6,188 nucleotides of DNA, from assembly GCA_900549555.1 (NCBI GenBank), contig UROO01000104.1:1-6188 (forward strand), written 5' to 3'. The translations under genes were made by a program, and so were the position numbers. Source of the DNA: an uncultured Collinsella sp. Lineage in GTDB: Bacteria > Actinomycetota > Coriobacteriia > Coriobacteriales > Coriobacteriaceae. Each line of letters opens with the position of its first letter. Position 1 is the stretch's first letter. Positions 6,141 through 6,188 of this stretch are shown piece after piece. The notes under the pieces are model-generated. The model was not told where the DNA came from. It did no database searches and saw only the letters and a program-made list of their open reading frames with translations.

Positions 6141-6188
6141 CTGTCTCTTATACACATCTGACGCTGCCGACGAACTCTAGGGTGTAGA
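6141..6188. other. Illumina Nextera adapter read-through (not genomic)
   Basis: CTGTCTCTTATACACATCT (6141-6159) is the 19-base Tn5 mosaic end used in Nextera libraries. It is followed by GACGCTGCCGACGA (6160-6173), the rest of the Read 2-side adapter as I remember it. Then comes an 8-base index, actctagg (6174-6181), and the first bases of the P5 flow-cell sequence, gtgtaga (6182-6188). The reverse complement of the index, CCTAGAGT, is, from memory, Nextera XT index S516. The biological sequence therefore ends at 6140. Confidence 0.97.

Noticed and set aside
6141..6159. Tn5/IS50 transposon end
   Set aside because: The 19-base mosaic end is followed directly by Illumina adapter, index and P5 bases, so it is library construction and not a mobile element.
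5189..6187. 332-residue plus-strand open frame opposite ftsH
   Set aside because: Antisense shadow of ftsH; its C-terminal SYTHLTLPT stretch is translated adapter.
1..6188. CRISPR array, tRNA or rRNA gene, toxin-antitoxin or defence genes
   Set aside because: No regularly spaced repeats, no tRNA cloverleaf or rRNA motif, and all coding space is taken by four housekeeping-type genes.

Overview
This window is a GC-rich bacterial chromosome fragment carrying four recognisable protein genes. The best guess for its source is a Coriobacteriia actinobacterium of the Collinsella/Olsenella type. That guess rests on overall protein resemblance, GC-rich codon use (no TTA, CTA or TCA codons over nearly the full length of the genes), and a full-size transcription-attenuating T-box in front of ileS. 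It is inference; no database was searched. The last 48 bases are Illumina Nextera adapter rather than genome, so genomic sequence ends at 6140 and the fragment is a contig end from a short-read, probably metagenomic, assembly.

Layout. Bases 1-55 hold nothing I can name. At 56-90 lies a perfect 16-bp hairpin that swallows the ileS stop codon. The complete isoleucyl-tRNA synthetase gene (ileS, minus strand) fills 87-2888. The 486-base gap 2889-3374 is fully used on its minus-strand side. An extended -10 promoter (3245-3253) feeds an Ile-specific T-box leader (about 3240-2932) with Stem I, an AUC specifier, Stem II, Stem III, an antiterminator with a UGGU bulge, and an overlapping terminator ending in six U. 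The rest of the gap (about 3254-3374) is the divergent upstream region of a plus-strand gene, 3375-4457, encoding an iron-containing alcohol/glycerol dehydrogenase-family enzyme. A strong bidirectional terminator (4467-4509) separates it from a convergent minus-strand DUF523 gene (4508-4963). Upstream of that, a second hairpin terminator (4981-5018) closes ftsH, whose 3' part runs from 6140 down to 5045 and is cut by the contig end.

How the parts relate. These are mostly independent housekeeping units. ileS is its own transcription unit controlled by uncharged tRNA-Ile. ftsH (membrane AAA+ zinc protease) is isolated from DUF523 by a terminator. The dehydrogenase is monocistronic and diverges from ileS. 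I see no mobile element, CRISPR array, phage gene or defence system, and no evidence of an undescribed multi-gene system. The most useful observations are the adapter-made false FtsH start, the T-box with its unusual UGGUUAA bulge, two neighbouring terminators with different stems but almost the same 7-nt loop, and the perfect palindrome over the ileS stop codon.
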